Shown here one piece after another: positions 12,201 to 23,300 of a stretch of 64,000 nt of DNA. Location: contig OU744454.1 of assembly GCA_916610825.1 (NCBI GenBank), positions 16,486,336 to 16,550,335 of the forward strand, written 5' to 3'. The stretch is from Haliclystus octoradiatus. Lineage: Eukaryota > Cnidaria > Staurozoa > Stauromedusae > Haliclystidae. Within the stretch, counting starts at the first letter, position 1, and each line of letters begins with the position of its first letter. The translations under genes and the position numbers were made by a program. The notes under the pieces are model-generated. The model was not told the DNA's origin. It saw only the letters and a list, made by a program, of their open reading frames with translations, and did not search any database.

Positions 12201-14099
12201 GAATTTGAATACCAGCTAGCAAGGCAAAATACAAAATTATTCTTTTAAATAAAAATAAATAAAATAATACAACAATATTGTGAAAATGGTAATAATCCTA
12301 TTTTTAGTAGGCTTAGGTCTATTAGTTATATTTATTAAGTATTTAAATAGGCATGAAAGGGAAGCAACATATATTTTTCACAAAATAATTGCGGCAATAA
12401 AATCAAAATTCAAATAACTCTTTATCCTGTTTGAATGGCTTTGGAAGTCAGCGAATGACCTTGAGCGTGTACAGTGTCAATTTTAGTGGTTCACTATTTA
12501 ATACTAGAATGAACCAGTAGTTGCTGTTAGCAATGAAAATAGTTAACCGTCCCACACCTAACTCAGCATGAGATTGAAATATGAGTCTAGATCAATTGTC
12601 TACCTTTGATAAGTATATCCTTTTGACCAGAGTTCAACTCAAGTGACCTGCAAAACAGAAACATGATAGACTCAATTTATCAATTTTGATTTGAGTAAAT
12701 TGATTTTTGAAACTTAAAAACAAAAGCCTTCTTACCTTTTATACGCAACAAGGGCATCTTTTTTTTCATGGACTTTTTCTTTTAATTGACCAAGAAAATT
12801 GTATGCCCTATAGAAACAAATTATAATATATAAATATGCTGCCCTAAAAGTCATGATGTAGGCTATTATAATTAAAATACCATCCCTCTCACCTAAAGTC
12901 AGTCTCTCTGACACTCAAATATGTTTCGATGTGGCTATTAAGAGAAGAGAAGAAACCGAATAAATGGTAAAGACAGACACCCCATTGTACTTTCACATAA
13001 AACCTTTTTAATTAATTAATCCAAACAAAAGATACAATATATTACCAGATTGCTGCTGTGTAATCTTTCGTCTCGTTAAAGAGTTTGGCAAATGAAAACC
13101 CTTTGAGCTTTTTCTGTAAATCAAAACAAAAATTAACAAATTTTCTGTAATTTCCTGGAAAAGGCTCTATCAACATTGAAGCTAAAAAATGGTAAAATTT
13201 TTGATTTGAGTTTTTGATTTGAGTTTTCTGATTGAAAATCATGTCAATGTGATTAATTGATTACGCTGTTACAGGAGGGTGGGGCTAGACTATCATTTGT
13301 AACAAAACGAAAACATTTCAAGTCGTCAGCTTTTTATATGTCATTCTGCTGGAGGCCTACAACCAATCCTGTTCCAGTTTAGAATGCCTTCTGAGCGAGT
13401 ACATGAATAAATTTGTTCAAGACATCATTACAATGCATGGTGGGATGTCAAAGACAATTGGAACACCTTAACACCACCTAAATGTTGAAGAGGAGGGGGA
13501 AAGGGTGTTTTAGGGTGCCGTGATTTGTGATAGCTGTGATTGAAATTATCACATTTCCCCGTGAAATATTATACTTATTTTGCTATAGATACTGTAATAG
13601 ACTACAAATCATTCGAAATTTGTCCGTGATTTTGAAGATTTGGCTATCGTGATTCGTGAAAGTTAATATTTTTCATCGTGATCTGTGTTCAGTACCCCCT
13701 TTCCCCCTCATTGAAGACGTTCATGCACCGTTCTGAAGTCGACTTTTGAGTTTTGCTTAGAGATTAGGATTGGTCCATTTACAGAACATCGTATGGACCT
13801 TGGAGATGGACCAGACCTAACATTTGGTTTGGGAACTTTGGCCAGTGAGAGCTCAACATACTACGTTTACGTAGGCCTCTCTAATTATAAATCGATAATC
13901 GGAATCCATTAAAGACACAAATCACAGAAGTGAGACAATTTAGAAATATCGCCAACGGTACAGAAAACAAAACTGCATAAATCATGCGGACACATTGTTT
14001 TCCCGCTTTTATTAATTTCTATCTTACCTCGTAAGGGGTATTTAGATTTCCTTCCACTTTAGATACATAATTGTGAACATCTGGCGCTGTCCACACCAT
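1..14099 (-). CDS. RANBP2: RanBP2 / Nup358 nucleoporin, 3' part beyond window
   Basis: Scaffold of the cytoplasmic filaments of the nuclear pore; in the family it binds Ran-GTP and import/export complexes. Start codon at 14097-14099. Exons in coding order: 14099-14028, 13113-13046, 12934-12893, 12807-12736, 12647-12604, 11939-11893, 11816-11757, 11673-11605, 11513-11327, 11240-11132, 11052-10932, 10785-10644, 10573-10494, 10405-10352, 10278-10197, 10108-10022, 9928-9831, 9740-9586, 9503-9380, 9305-9249, 9170-9106, 9025-8962, 8710-8573, 8488-8366, 8279-8195, 8111-8035, 7954-7835, then 7759 to the left edge; all phases agree. The first 27 exons give 814 residues: an N-terminal TPR/alpha-helical region (KGFSFAKLFNETKDY resembles vertebrate KGFYFAKLYYEAKEY; SLELNSGQKDILIK resembles SVELNPTQKDLVLK). 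The last exon stays open for 2586 codons and holds RanBDs, RanBP2-type zinc fingers and FxFG repeats. The vertebrate SUMO-ligase and cyclophilin parts would lie left of the window; their presence is unknown. Confidence 0.96.
550..1540 (-). repeat. RANBP2: RanBP2 cassette 4, partial (RanBD-ZnF)
   Basis: The fourth copy keeps the RanBD (about 1502-1103), the FG spacer and one zinc finger (near 755-680). It leaves the repeat consensus at about position 550, without a second finger. Similarity to cassette 3 again runs at an offset of 1590. The reading frame stays open. Confidence 0.9.
1541..3130 (-). repeat. RANBP2: RanBP2 cassette 3 (RanBD-ZnF-ZnF), 1590 bp
   Basis: Third in-frame copy. The RanBD is at about 3092-2693, with zinc fingers near 2345-2270 and 1850-1780. 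The second-finger segment differs slightly from cassettes 1 and 2 (for example IPSV changes to VPSV-like text near 1600-1720), so the copies are not fully homogenised. Confidence 0.92.
3131..4720 (-). repeat. RANBP2: RanBP2 cassette 2 (RanBD-ZnF-ZnF), 1590 bp
   Basis: Second in-frame copy. The RanBD is at about 4682-4283 and the fingers near 3935-3860 and 3440-3370, with FxFG spacers between. It lines up with cassette 3 at an exact offset of 1590, and over the RanBD the two look base-for-base identical across several hundred positions. Such silent-site identity implies very recent duplication or gene conversion. Confidence 0.93.
4721..6310 (-). repeat. RANBP2: RanBP2 cassette 1 (RanBD-ZnF-ZnF), 1590 bp
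   Basis: First full copy of a 1590-bp (530-codon) in-frame unit. It encodes a RanBD (about 6272-5873: HAKLYRF, WKDRGVGQMKLL, VLMRRDVIHKICANH), FxFG spacers (FSFGSKQ, LNFGSP, FSFGSRE, FSFGTQ), a RanBP2-type zinc finger near 5525-5450, more FG motifs and a second finger near 5030-4956. The fingers fit W-x-C-x2-C-x3-N-x6-C-x2-C (WECSTC...C-VAC). The RanBD binds Ran-GTP in homologues. In vertebrate RanBP2 the fingers bind Ran with a GDP preference. Confidence 0.93.
6311..7035 (-). other. RANBP2: Unique RanBP2 linker with Tyr/Asp tract and Cys cluster
   Basis: This linker of about 240 residues lies between RanBD A and the cassette array. It has a Ser/Thr/Gln-rich start and a low-complexity acidic tyrosine tract at about 6590-6665 (two YYYY runs inside D/E/N residues). 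A small cysteine cluster, CRGCRGC followed by ANHK, lies near 6400-6430. It matches no RanBP2 domain I know. The Cys cluster is too short to call a zinc finger, and the tract may simply be disordered. Confidence 0.7.
7036..7431 (-). other. RANBP2: Ran-binding domain A (first RanBD of RanBP2)
   Basis: This is the first RanBD in protein order. It starts near the PLVSLSRIAKVTGEEEE stretch and contains the family core HAKLYRF, WKERGVGVLKIL and LLMRRDQVLSVCVNH, ending near KTFCDILAK. The domain binds Ran-GTP in known homologues. It differs clearly from the four cassette RanBDs that follow, so it is not part of the recent array. Upstream in the same exon is a proline-rich linker of about 100 residues. 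Confidence 0.92.
8765..8925. repeat. Short MITE-like debris in a RanBP2 intron
   Basis: Three copies of a GGGATATTAAGC-type motif occur in both orientations at about 8775-8900. A related GGGGGATATTAACCGAG motif occurs at 25265-25290 in a TPP2 intron. I read this as remnants of one small transposon family, but no clean terminal repeats or target duplications are visible. Confidence 0.35.
13114..14027 (-). other. RanBP2 intron 1, no gene seen
   Basis: The intron between exons 1 and 2 is ordinary AT-rich sequence. A stretch near 13510-13712 repeats variants of GTGATTTGTGAT and ends in related sequence in reverse, so it may be a decayed MITE; I cannot define its ends. The other RanBP2 introns are mostly under 200 bp. 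The 11940-12603 intron is the second largest and shows nothing but AT-rich sequence. Confidence 0.5.
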
Positions 14100-14396
14100 G
14101 ATCTTACGCGTTGTAGGTTATCTCATGATAGATTGCTACCAAATTGATAAATAAAAGTTAAGAGAGACGTTTCTTCTGTAGGCCTGTCAAGTATTTTTTC
14201 GAAAGAGAAGTTGAAATTTGAAAAATTCAATGTGCCAACCAATGCCTCATTGCCATTGAGGATCGCCATTTACCAGTAGCCTCAGTTACAATCTAACAGA
14301 ATCAAAATCATAATATCTTTTTGTAAAAAGTTGAATTATATTATTACTGTAATATCAAGTTAAAAAGGACCTAATTATTAGCTAGTGCAAACAGAA
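14100..14396. promoter_or_regulatory. Head-to-head gap, likely bidirectional promoter
   Basis: Only 297 bp separate the RanBP2 start codon (minus strand) from the TPP2 start codon (plus strand). Both transcripts must start within it unless an upstream noncoding exon exists. No TATA box is evident. GCCATT-type sequences occur at about 14250-14275. Shared control is inference from the spacing. Confidence 0.55.
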
Positions 14397-17300
14397 ATGG
14401 CAGTTACAATGGGAAATAATTTACCGGAATTATTTCCTGTTGGTGCTTTACTTCCGAAGAAAGAGATTGGAGTTGAAAGGTTTTTGCAAAGATATCCTGA
14501 TTTTGACGGCAGAGGAACCGTGATAGCCATCTTTGATTCTGGCGTCGATCCTGCTGCCAGCGGACTAAAAGTAGGCTAACAATATCATACCGATAATAGA
14601 TTGAATGAAGCACATAAAGATTGAATAATATAAGGAGACGTTGATTATTAAATTGTATGCCTACTATGGGTAACATGTCTGCAGTCGCAGAGATCAGAGT
14701 ACGGCAGTGTCGCCCTAGATAATATTTCAGGCATCTCAAGCCGCCCGCAAAATTTTGTTTCGAATCCCTATATCTACCATTTATCTATAGAATAATGCGG
14801 TGGATAGTTCCAGCTGTCGGAAAGCTGTTCTCAAAAGACAATGTTCCGTGCGTCCTTTGCGTACATAGAGAGTGACCCAGCAAACACGGAGACGTCCCTG
14901 CAACATCAAAAAAGAAAACTGCAAAGTCTTTTTTACCCAATTTATTAAACATAACATAAAACGTTCATAGTTTAGTTCAAATGATAGTTATGAGATCTTT
15001 CTTTCAAGTGTTCATCTTCTACCGTTCAATTAGTTATACAGGAATTCCTTCAATGAATGTTAATAAATTTCACGCAAATCGTCAATGCAAATAATATATT
15101 CGATAGGGCCTACGCTAGCCTGCGCGCAGACCCAAATCTTTTTTTTATGATTAGTAGGGTCTGCATAATATCTAATCTCATTCCATCACGGCGCTCCAGT
15201 GAGGGCCTAATAAAATTTAAGGTTGAAAAGTGTGCCAGAAACCAAAAATATGGTGTGCCCAATCACAGCGCACCTTGGCATCACATGAAGTTTTAGCGAG
15301 CGCTGGTTGGTGAATAAAATACTAAAAATGTAAACAAACTTGGTTGAATCATTCTCAAAGGCTATATTTCGATCGTTTATTCTATCATATAGTCCATTCT
15401 GAATTATATATTTACGGAGAAGTGGAAGTCGGAATTAGAGCAATGCTGTATAATGGAGAATCGATCTTAAACTTTAAATATTTCTTTGATTTTGGATTAT
15501 ATAAATCAAGATTCAAAACGACGGAAGTGCTTAAATATTCCAACGATGGCGATCGCTCCGTCAAAACAAGATGTTTTCTCCTTTTATTTTGTATTCTACG
15601 CCCACAAAAAACCTTCATAATGTTCATTGAGTCCTTCGAGATAAATGTAATATATTATTTCTATTTTTGTTACTCCAATCTGATCCAAAATAAACCCGTA
15701 AACTTTGTGTTTTAAGTTTTCTTCAACAGTTTGTTTACAAAATGTTAAAATTCAAAATAGCTGAATTCAGCAAATTTCAATTTTTGTTCACACCTTGTTG
15801 TATTGTTTTTCGATGGATCGACCAACCAACACCTGGTTGTAACTCACATGACATCAAGGTGCGCTGTGATTGGGCACACCATATTTTTGGTTTCTGGCAC
15901 ACTTTTTAACCTTAAATTTAGGCTCTCACTGGAGCGCCGCGCGGAAATGAGGGCCGTGATGGAGTGAGGCTACGTAATATCGACAGAAAGCTTGCGCTGG
16001 ACTGAATTAGGGGAGTGGCTTAAACGGGAGAAATCTATTGTTTGTCTATTGTTCATCAGCCAATCGCTAGCGAGTTCTCCAAAACTAGAACCAGAACATG
16101 ATTGGTTGATAAATATAAGTTTTTGACGCATTCGTTTTCAAGTATGATCACGCAAGCCGAATAGTAAAACGCCGTTCTTCTTCGATAAAATCATCTTGCT
16201 TGTGTTCTTTTCAGTTTTGTACGAATGAGACTTCACACTTTCTTATTCAATACAGACTTTTTGTAATTATATTTGTAGTAAAGTGAACATAGTTTATTGA
16301 CAAAAACGATTTCTTGTTAATTTGCCTTTCACTGAGGACAGAGACATGCTATTTTACATGCAGCAACAGCCAACAAAGACTTGATTTCAACATACTGAAA
16401 TTCATTCAAATTGTGTTTGTGTTCGTCGTAAAAGCCAATTTGTCATGGGTAATATCGAAAGAATAGATCATTTTATTTGATATAGAACGATTTAATCTCT
16501 GGATCTTTTTCGCTGCACCATGGCAAAGGATTACAAAAATATTTCTTTACGAAAGCGAAAGACTAATTCTCATCATCGTTTTAACACCGATGTCAATTTT
16601 CGGGTTTCTTTGTTACACAACTTCCAACTTCATCAACACGGAAGCTCCAGAGCCGCCGTTATAAAATGTGTTGTGAAACTTTCTGGCACCTCTTTTCTGC
16701 AATTCAAACTGGGTGTGATTGTTTACATACGTTTTCAATCAATCAAAAATACGTAGGTTGCCAGGCCGTAATTTTTCAACCTAGTCGGCACTTGTGATAT
16801 AAACACATGAAAATAGTTTTATAAAAGTGTTTGGGACCCTGACACCACATTGAGGGACGTTGTATAGCTGTATAATTGTGACTGACCGCTGTGAAACCTT
16901 CCGGACTCACTGGGGATGTCCCCTGACCGTCAGTGTTTGCTGGGAACATGGCTGTGTCGATCAATCCAATTAAATCTTAAATAGTTTGTAAAAAAGTTTG
17001 TAGCACTGTAGATTGGATCGATGGTTTGGAATAAAAATGAGACAGAAACCGGTGTCTGTAACTTGCGTGTGTTTACAGGAAGTACGCCATAATTTATATA
17101 TGATGCATATATAACAATACCTTTTTGACTATGACCTTCGCTTACAAATTTTAGCGTCTCGATGTTATGAAAAAGTTCTGGCGTGGCTAAATTTGGCAGT
17201 TGCTGTCATGTCGTAGTTGACGAGGACTTTATTCCAGATCGAGTTCCTGACTTAATTAATTTATTAAGAGATTAAAAAGTAAAGCCGTGTAGCTAAGAAT

Positions 17301-20300
17301 GTTCTAGAAAGTTCTGAAATGTTTATCGACGTCTGTATCAATTTATCATCAATGTGATACATACATTGCGTTGAAATTACTAAAAATAAGTTTTAAATTT
17401 TTAAATTGAAATTGGTATATATGTTTAATACTGTATATAAAACGGAAATATCATAAAACGTTATAGCTGTCATTAATATCATTATTTAGCCTTCGAGTAA
17501 TGAATGTTTAATAAATCAGAATATTAATATGTTATTCAAGTCTGCAGTAAAGTCCCCGACGATTACAACATGACAGCGACTGCAATTTTTAACCAAGCCT
17601 GAACTTTTTTCGTAACATCGAGACGCGTGATACAAAAAGATGATAAATTATGATGTATTTCCTGTAGCACGTAGCACGCACGCACGCAAGTTACAGACAC
17701 CGGACAGAAACGATATTCAACATATCTATGCATTAATAATTTTATTCTGTTTGATTTATCGCAGCTTGTCAGAGATGCGATCCAGCGTTTTCCATATTTG
17801 AATGTCGGTGACATTTATTTGGCGCTCTTAGAGAGGGGATTTATGTAGCCTAAAACATTTTTTCTTGATTTGTAATAATATGGGATAGGCCTAATTATGT
17901 ATTAGTCATCTTCTTATCCTGTAACTGATGCTATATGCCTACCAATTCTGATTTTGTCATAGGCCCATACCAAAGTCAAAACTCTAAAACTCAAAATCGA
18001 AGCCGAATTCAGTCACTTTTTCTATAAGTTTGAGAGAACGGTTTGATGTGGCATCTAGCCTCGTGAATATTTCATATATAGTGTTTTCAACCTTACAGCA
18101 CTTTAATTTTAAATCGTTTTATATTCTGTTGTTATACTGATGAACAGAATTGTTACTAACAAGATCCAGGAACTGGAACGTCCATCGCCATTGCATCTTG
18201 AACGAATGTGAGAGAAAAGCAAACACAAATTACACATGCACAAAAGACGCACAGAAAATTATCGCTAGTACTCAGGATTCCGGGTGCCGGAACATTATCC
18301 ACTTAGATAGAATAATGCTTTTCTGCCCGACCCGCGGGCCAATATTTTGTGACCGCCCCCAATATCTGGTCGAAAAGCGCCCTTCTCTGCAAACTGGACT
18401 ATGGGTAGACTACTATTTATCTCTAAATTTGATATGCAGGGTAATTCATAAGCCAGTTTGCAGATTGAGGCACTTTCTGACGAGATCTCGAACACACAGA
18501 ATATTTGTTCTCAGGCGCGTTAACGGATGTTTGCATCTGTGAGCGGAAAAACAGTTTGTTTTTTTACAAAAATAGTAAGCAAAATTGTTTAGTTGTCTAA
18601 AATTTTAAGTAGGGGTTGAAGGTTTCCAGCCAATCGACAAGCAGCAAATATTGTTTGGAACCAATTGAGCCTGGTTGGAAATTACATTGTACATGGCCAG
18701 CACATAAATTGAAGTAATGCAAATAATCAAGAAAAACTGACTAATTTCTACTGCTACAAATAACCATAAAATGCGCCATTTGAACTCCATCTGCATTTTA
18801 ATGATCCCGCGACCAAGATCATGCCCTCAAACAGCACTCTCTCCAATCAAGTAAGTCTGCTAGGCTACTAACTAGTACCAACGTAGGATCACATAAACCT
18901 GAGCGACCTCTCATCAACATATATATATCTACTTATATTAATAATACTGTCTGTTTATATATCACAATACTTCTATATTTCTATATTTCTATATTTCTAT
19001 ATTTAGATCTTTCTGTGTCTGTCCGCGACTTATGTACGTCTTACTGGCGATATAATACGGATAATCCGTTGTCGGGAAATTATGCAAACATTTGTGTCGA
19101 GATAACCGTGTACAGTAACAAATTTGTTGTATGAAAAGTATGGGTCTATGGCGTTGTTTTAAAATAATATACTTCATCTGATATTTTATTTGATATCATT
19201 GCATTAAAAAATTCAGAGATTTTGAAAAATTTCATAGGTCGATAATCTAGCTGGCAGCCAAATCGAATTCAAATTGAAATCTCCAGAACAGAAATATTTC
19301 ATTTTGAACAAGTGAAACTGAAAAGTTAATCAGTTTTATGATAATTAAAACAATACGAAATACTGAATTACATTGAATTACCAGTATAACTAGGCCAAAC
19401 AAAATATTTTTTTGAAATCAAAGAAACGTAGACCTATTTCATGTAGTGTTGATATCAGCAATACATATAGCGCGGCACAAACGCTATGAAAATTAAAGAG
19501 ACTTTAGGTCTTAATTTAATTTATTAATGAAACAAAATGCCGTTCATTACTTTTCTCAAAATCACATTTCACTTTTAAAAAGGCTATTTTGATATATAAT
19601 TTGTGAGAACACTGAGCAAACAATCTGTTTTGAAATGAACAATCTATCGCGGGGCATAAAAACAAATTAACTTGCAAGAATTTTCAAAATGACGTTGGCG
19701 TTCGACTAATTCGAAAAATATTCAAAGTTCGAATAGATTATCTGTCTACAGTCTAAAATTACAGAGTTTAGAATCAATCAAGGCATTGCACAAAAGTATT
19801 TCTATAATTTATTATTTAATATAAAAACATGAATCATTTGGTTTTGAGCAGGCAGGCTTTTATTTTCAGATTTTGCTTCCATAATTAACGAAGGAATTAT
19901 AGGCATCGATTAAAATTAAAATTTCATTTTGTTGACTTGCTATACGAGTAAGACACAGTATGTTACTACAGTTTCGAGAATAAAAATAGCGGTGTCTTGT
20001 TGTTATCGTTGATCAACATTTAATAAAGTTAATTTCAGGTATATCAAATTTAACAAAGTTAAATTGAATTGAGCGTATGATTTGTGATAAATAATAATAA
20101 TTATAATATTTTCAGCGTTCAAAAATTTTGCTTTGAATTTAAAAGCACAAAAACATACTTTAAAAACATTTTTAAATAGTTAATACAGTTTGGACGAGTG
20201 TAACAAACCTTGTGTTACAAAAATAATAAGTGAAAAGGTTACATGAAATAATCGATCATAGCAAACAATATTTATTAATATAAAACTTACCATTTTCCAA

Positions 20301-23300
20301 ATGAGATCCATATAAAAACTATACGAGCGGCATAATCTCCGAACAACATTTAAATACATAATAGCGGGTTCTCTGAGTTAATACACCAATCAATAATAAG
20401 CTAACAACCATATTTTATCGAAGGAGAATGTACGCCCGATAAGAATAAAATAAAGATTGTCTTTTATTCAAAATAATTCTGACAAAAATGATCATTTCAT
20501 ATCGTGATCAAATGCATAGTAAAGTAGATTCATTTTCTACATAGTAAATTATCCTTTTCGTCAGACATCATAACATGAGCATTTAAATATTACCATCGGC
20601 TGTGGTATTTTATATCTTTGAAGCTGCACTAAACATTTCCACTCTATAAACCATCGCGTCCGTTTCAATAAATTCTAAATAAATATGCATATCACGAATC
20701 TGGCAAAATGAGTTGTTTTTGTTTTTTATCAAAATAATTAATTTATTCATAATCATCTTTTCTTTCATTCGACATCTGTAATGTATTATAAATAGCGCGT
20801 AGAAATATTGACAACAAGATGTAACATAATATCAATATCGAATTAGTATAGCGATTTATTATAGAATTTTATTTCCTTTTAAAAGAATGTTGATGCTATT
20901 ATTCTGGAAAATTTGATAACAAGAACCATTATCAGACCAATTTTTCAGATCTTTTTTTTACTTGTAAAATTTTATTTTCAACGAACTCTTAGTATTTTGA
21001 TAGACTGCCATGAAAATCACAGGCATACTTGCTGAGATTGCAAAGATCAAAAATGTATAGGCTCATATAGTATCATATCATAATATTTTCAGGTTATATA
21101 TATATAATTTGAAATTCAATACACGCGCGTGGGTCGGCCTTGTTCAATAATACGTTGTCGAAGCAGTAGGTTTGTTGATTAGGTCAGTCAAAGCGCCGAT
21201 ATCAGTAAGTAACGCAGTGGGTAATTGGTTAATGCTCTGGTATAATAATTTCAGGGTCGTCAGTTCAAATCCGCCATTCGGCAACCTTTTATCAACGATT
21301 TTTCTTATTTTTTTTAATATGAAGCAGTAAATCATTTTTAATTAACAAAAGATATCGTTTGATCATGTTAATAACAGAAATCAGTGGACCATGTGTCTTG
21401 TTGAAGCTAAATTAATTTAATATTGAATGTATTGCATGCAATGCCACGAGTTTCACTGGCCACACTTTGACGGCGTTATTTTGTGAACACCACATTAGTG
21501 TTGTATATATTGCAATAAAGATTTACTGAATCCGAAACGAACGCGATCCGATCGTATCGGGTCAGATTCAGGTTAATATTTTAGGTCTTCGGATCGGATC
21601 GGATTTGAAGTGATTTTTTTATGGATAGTTTCAGATTTCGAAATTTGACTGAGTATTTGTAATTTATAATAGTTAATGTGTTCTGGCCTCCTTTCAGCAC
21701 ATAAAATAAAGTTTTACTATGTAGATATAGCTACGTTAAATTATACATTTCAATCGACTCAATTGATGTGAAATAAATTAAATTTTTATTAAAGGAATGA
21801 TTAAGATGTATCGATTAATGCTACATCGTTTCAATGCGTATTGTGTCTCATGTTCTCCTCCAGAGTTCATACTCCGTATTATACAGCGATAGTCAGCTTA
21901 GTCAATTGTTTAATTATAAGTGATCTGAAAGTTTTATCATAGAAGGTCCATAATGGACCACATTCATTGCTAGCATATATATAACATTGATTGTACTTTG
22001 CCAGCAGACCTCAAATAAAGTAAAATGCATTGAAAACTGATTTATTTGAATATTTGTTTCAATTCAGATCACATCAGATGGAAAACGTAAAATTATCGAT
22101 TTGATTGACTGCAGTGGAAATGGTGATGTTTCCATGTTGATTCAACAGAAGACAGAGGATGGATACCTCCAAGGCGCGTCAGGAAGAAAGTTGAAGGTAT
22201 GAAATGGTATCTTCTTTTGTTTGTAAAAGAGGTTACAGATTTTGAAAATAATGTGTGCTACTAAAGCCCTAGGCAAAACACAAACTTATAACGAATCTGT
22301 TTTTATCTGATGTGTGTTTTACGTGTGTTTTCAAGCAACCTGCTCTTTTTTAACAGGCATTGAACTCTCCTGTGAACATACATGTGTTTATATCACATTA
22401 TAATATAACTAGCAATTAGTGTAGGTCCAGTACTGGACCTCAGGTGATAAAACGTTATGATTACTAAATATCAAATATAATTAAAGTGGGAATAAACCCC
22501 CAGACTATCTTTACATATGTAGTAGAACCCGACGTGAAAAAACAATGACGTAATTTTTTTTTTGATCTGGAAATTATTTCTTGGTGAAAAATGCCTTCAA
22601 AGTGGTGTTTTGACCTAAATGTTGCTGAGGAAAAAAAAGGGATTGGATCTAGCCTTATGACAACAAAGTCACAAGTCGTGTGGTTTTTCTAATAGACTTT
22701 AGATCGGATTAATCACGCGATGTTACGTTTGAGATGGCGTAGCTCTGTAACGGCAATCTATTTTTCTCTCCCACAAAACTGAGGTAAGGAAGAACATATA
22801 TACTCAGGAGTAGCAAAATTCCAGATGATTTAATGATTTTAAAGTTCACAAATTTGAAGAAAATAAAAATCAGAAAATATTTCATTCGTAACGCGCGTTA
22901 TACAGATTATATTTTGACATATCATTCTCACACATATTTAACACATATCAAAAGATTCTCTGGTAATTAGAACAAAAGCTAGCTAAGTAGAACTTATTGT
23001 TGTAAGCATCTGCCTGCACTGAAAATAGAGAGTTCTCTTCAGGGTAAAAATCATAATGTATGGTGGGAAACGCTATAAGAACACCATAACCGCCGGTTCT
23101 ATAGTCCTCTTTTAACAGAAGCGAAATCTGTCCATCTGATTTCTCGTCTCTGTAGAAAGGTATTTTGTGCAAAGTAACTTCTGCACTGTATAACCGCATC
23201 CTATAAACTACAGATTGTGACGACATGATGCTAACATGTTCTACTTTCTAGCCGAAGGAATGAATACTAGACTGGTAAAATAATTTTGTGGCGTATGTAA

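Noticed and set aside
14404-14739. 111-codon minus-strand ORF
   Set aside because: It overlaps TPP2 exon 1 and its donor in antisense and shows no protein family; the TPP2 frame explains the openness.
15344-15715. 123-codon plus-strand ORF in the foldback loop
   Set aside because: AT-rich translation with many F, Y and I residues and no recognisable domain; it looks like chance openness in the element interior.
18295-18495. Transposase fragment near the CCCGCGGGCC island
   Set aside because: The translated text resembles no transposase motif clearly enough; left as possible hAT debris only.
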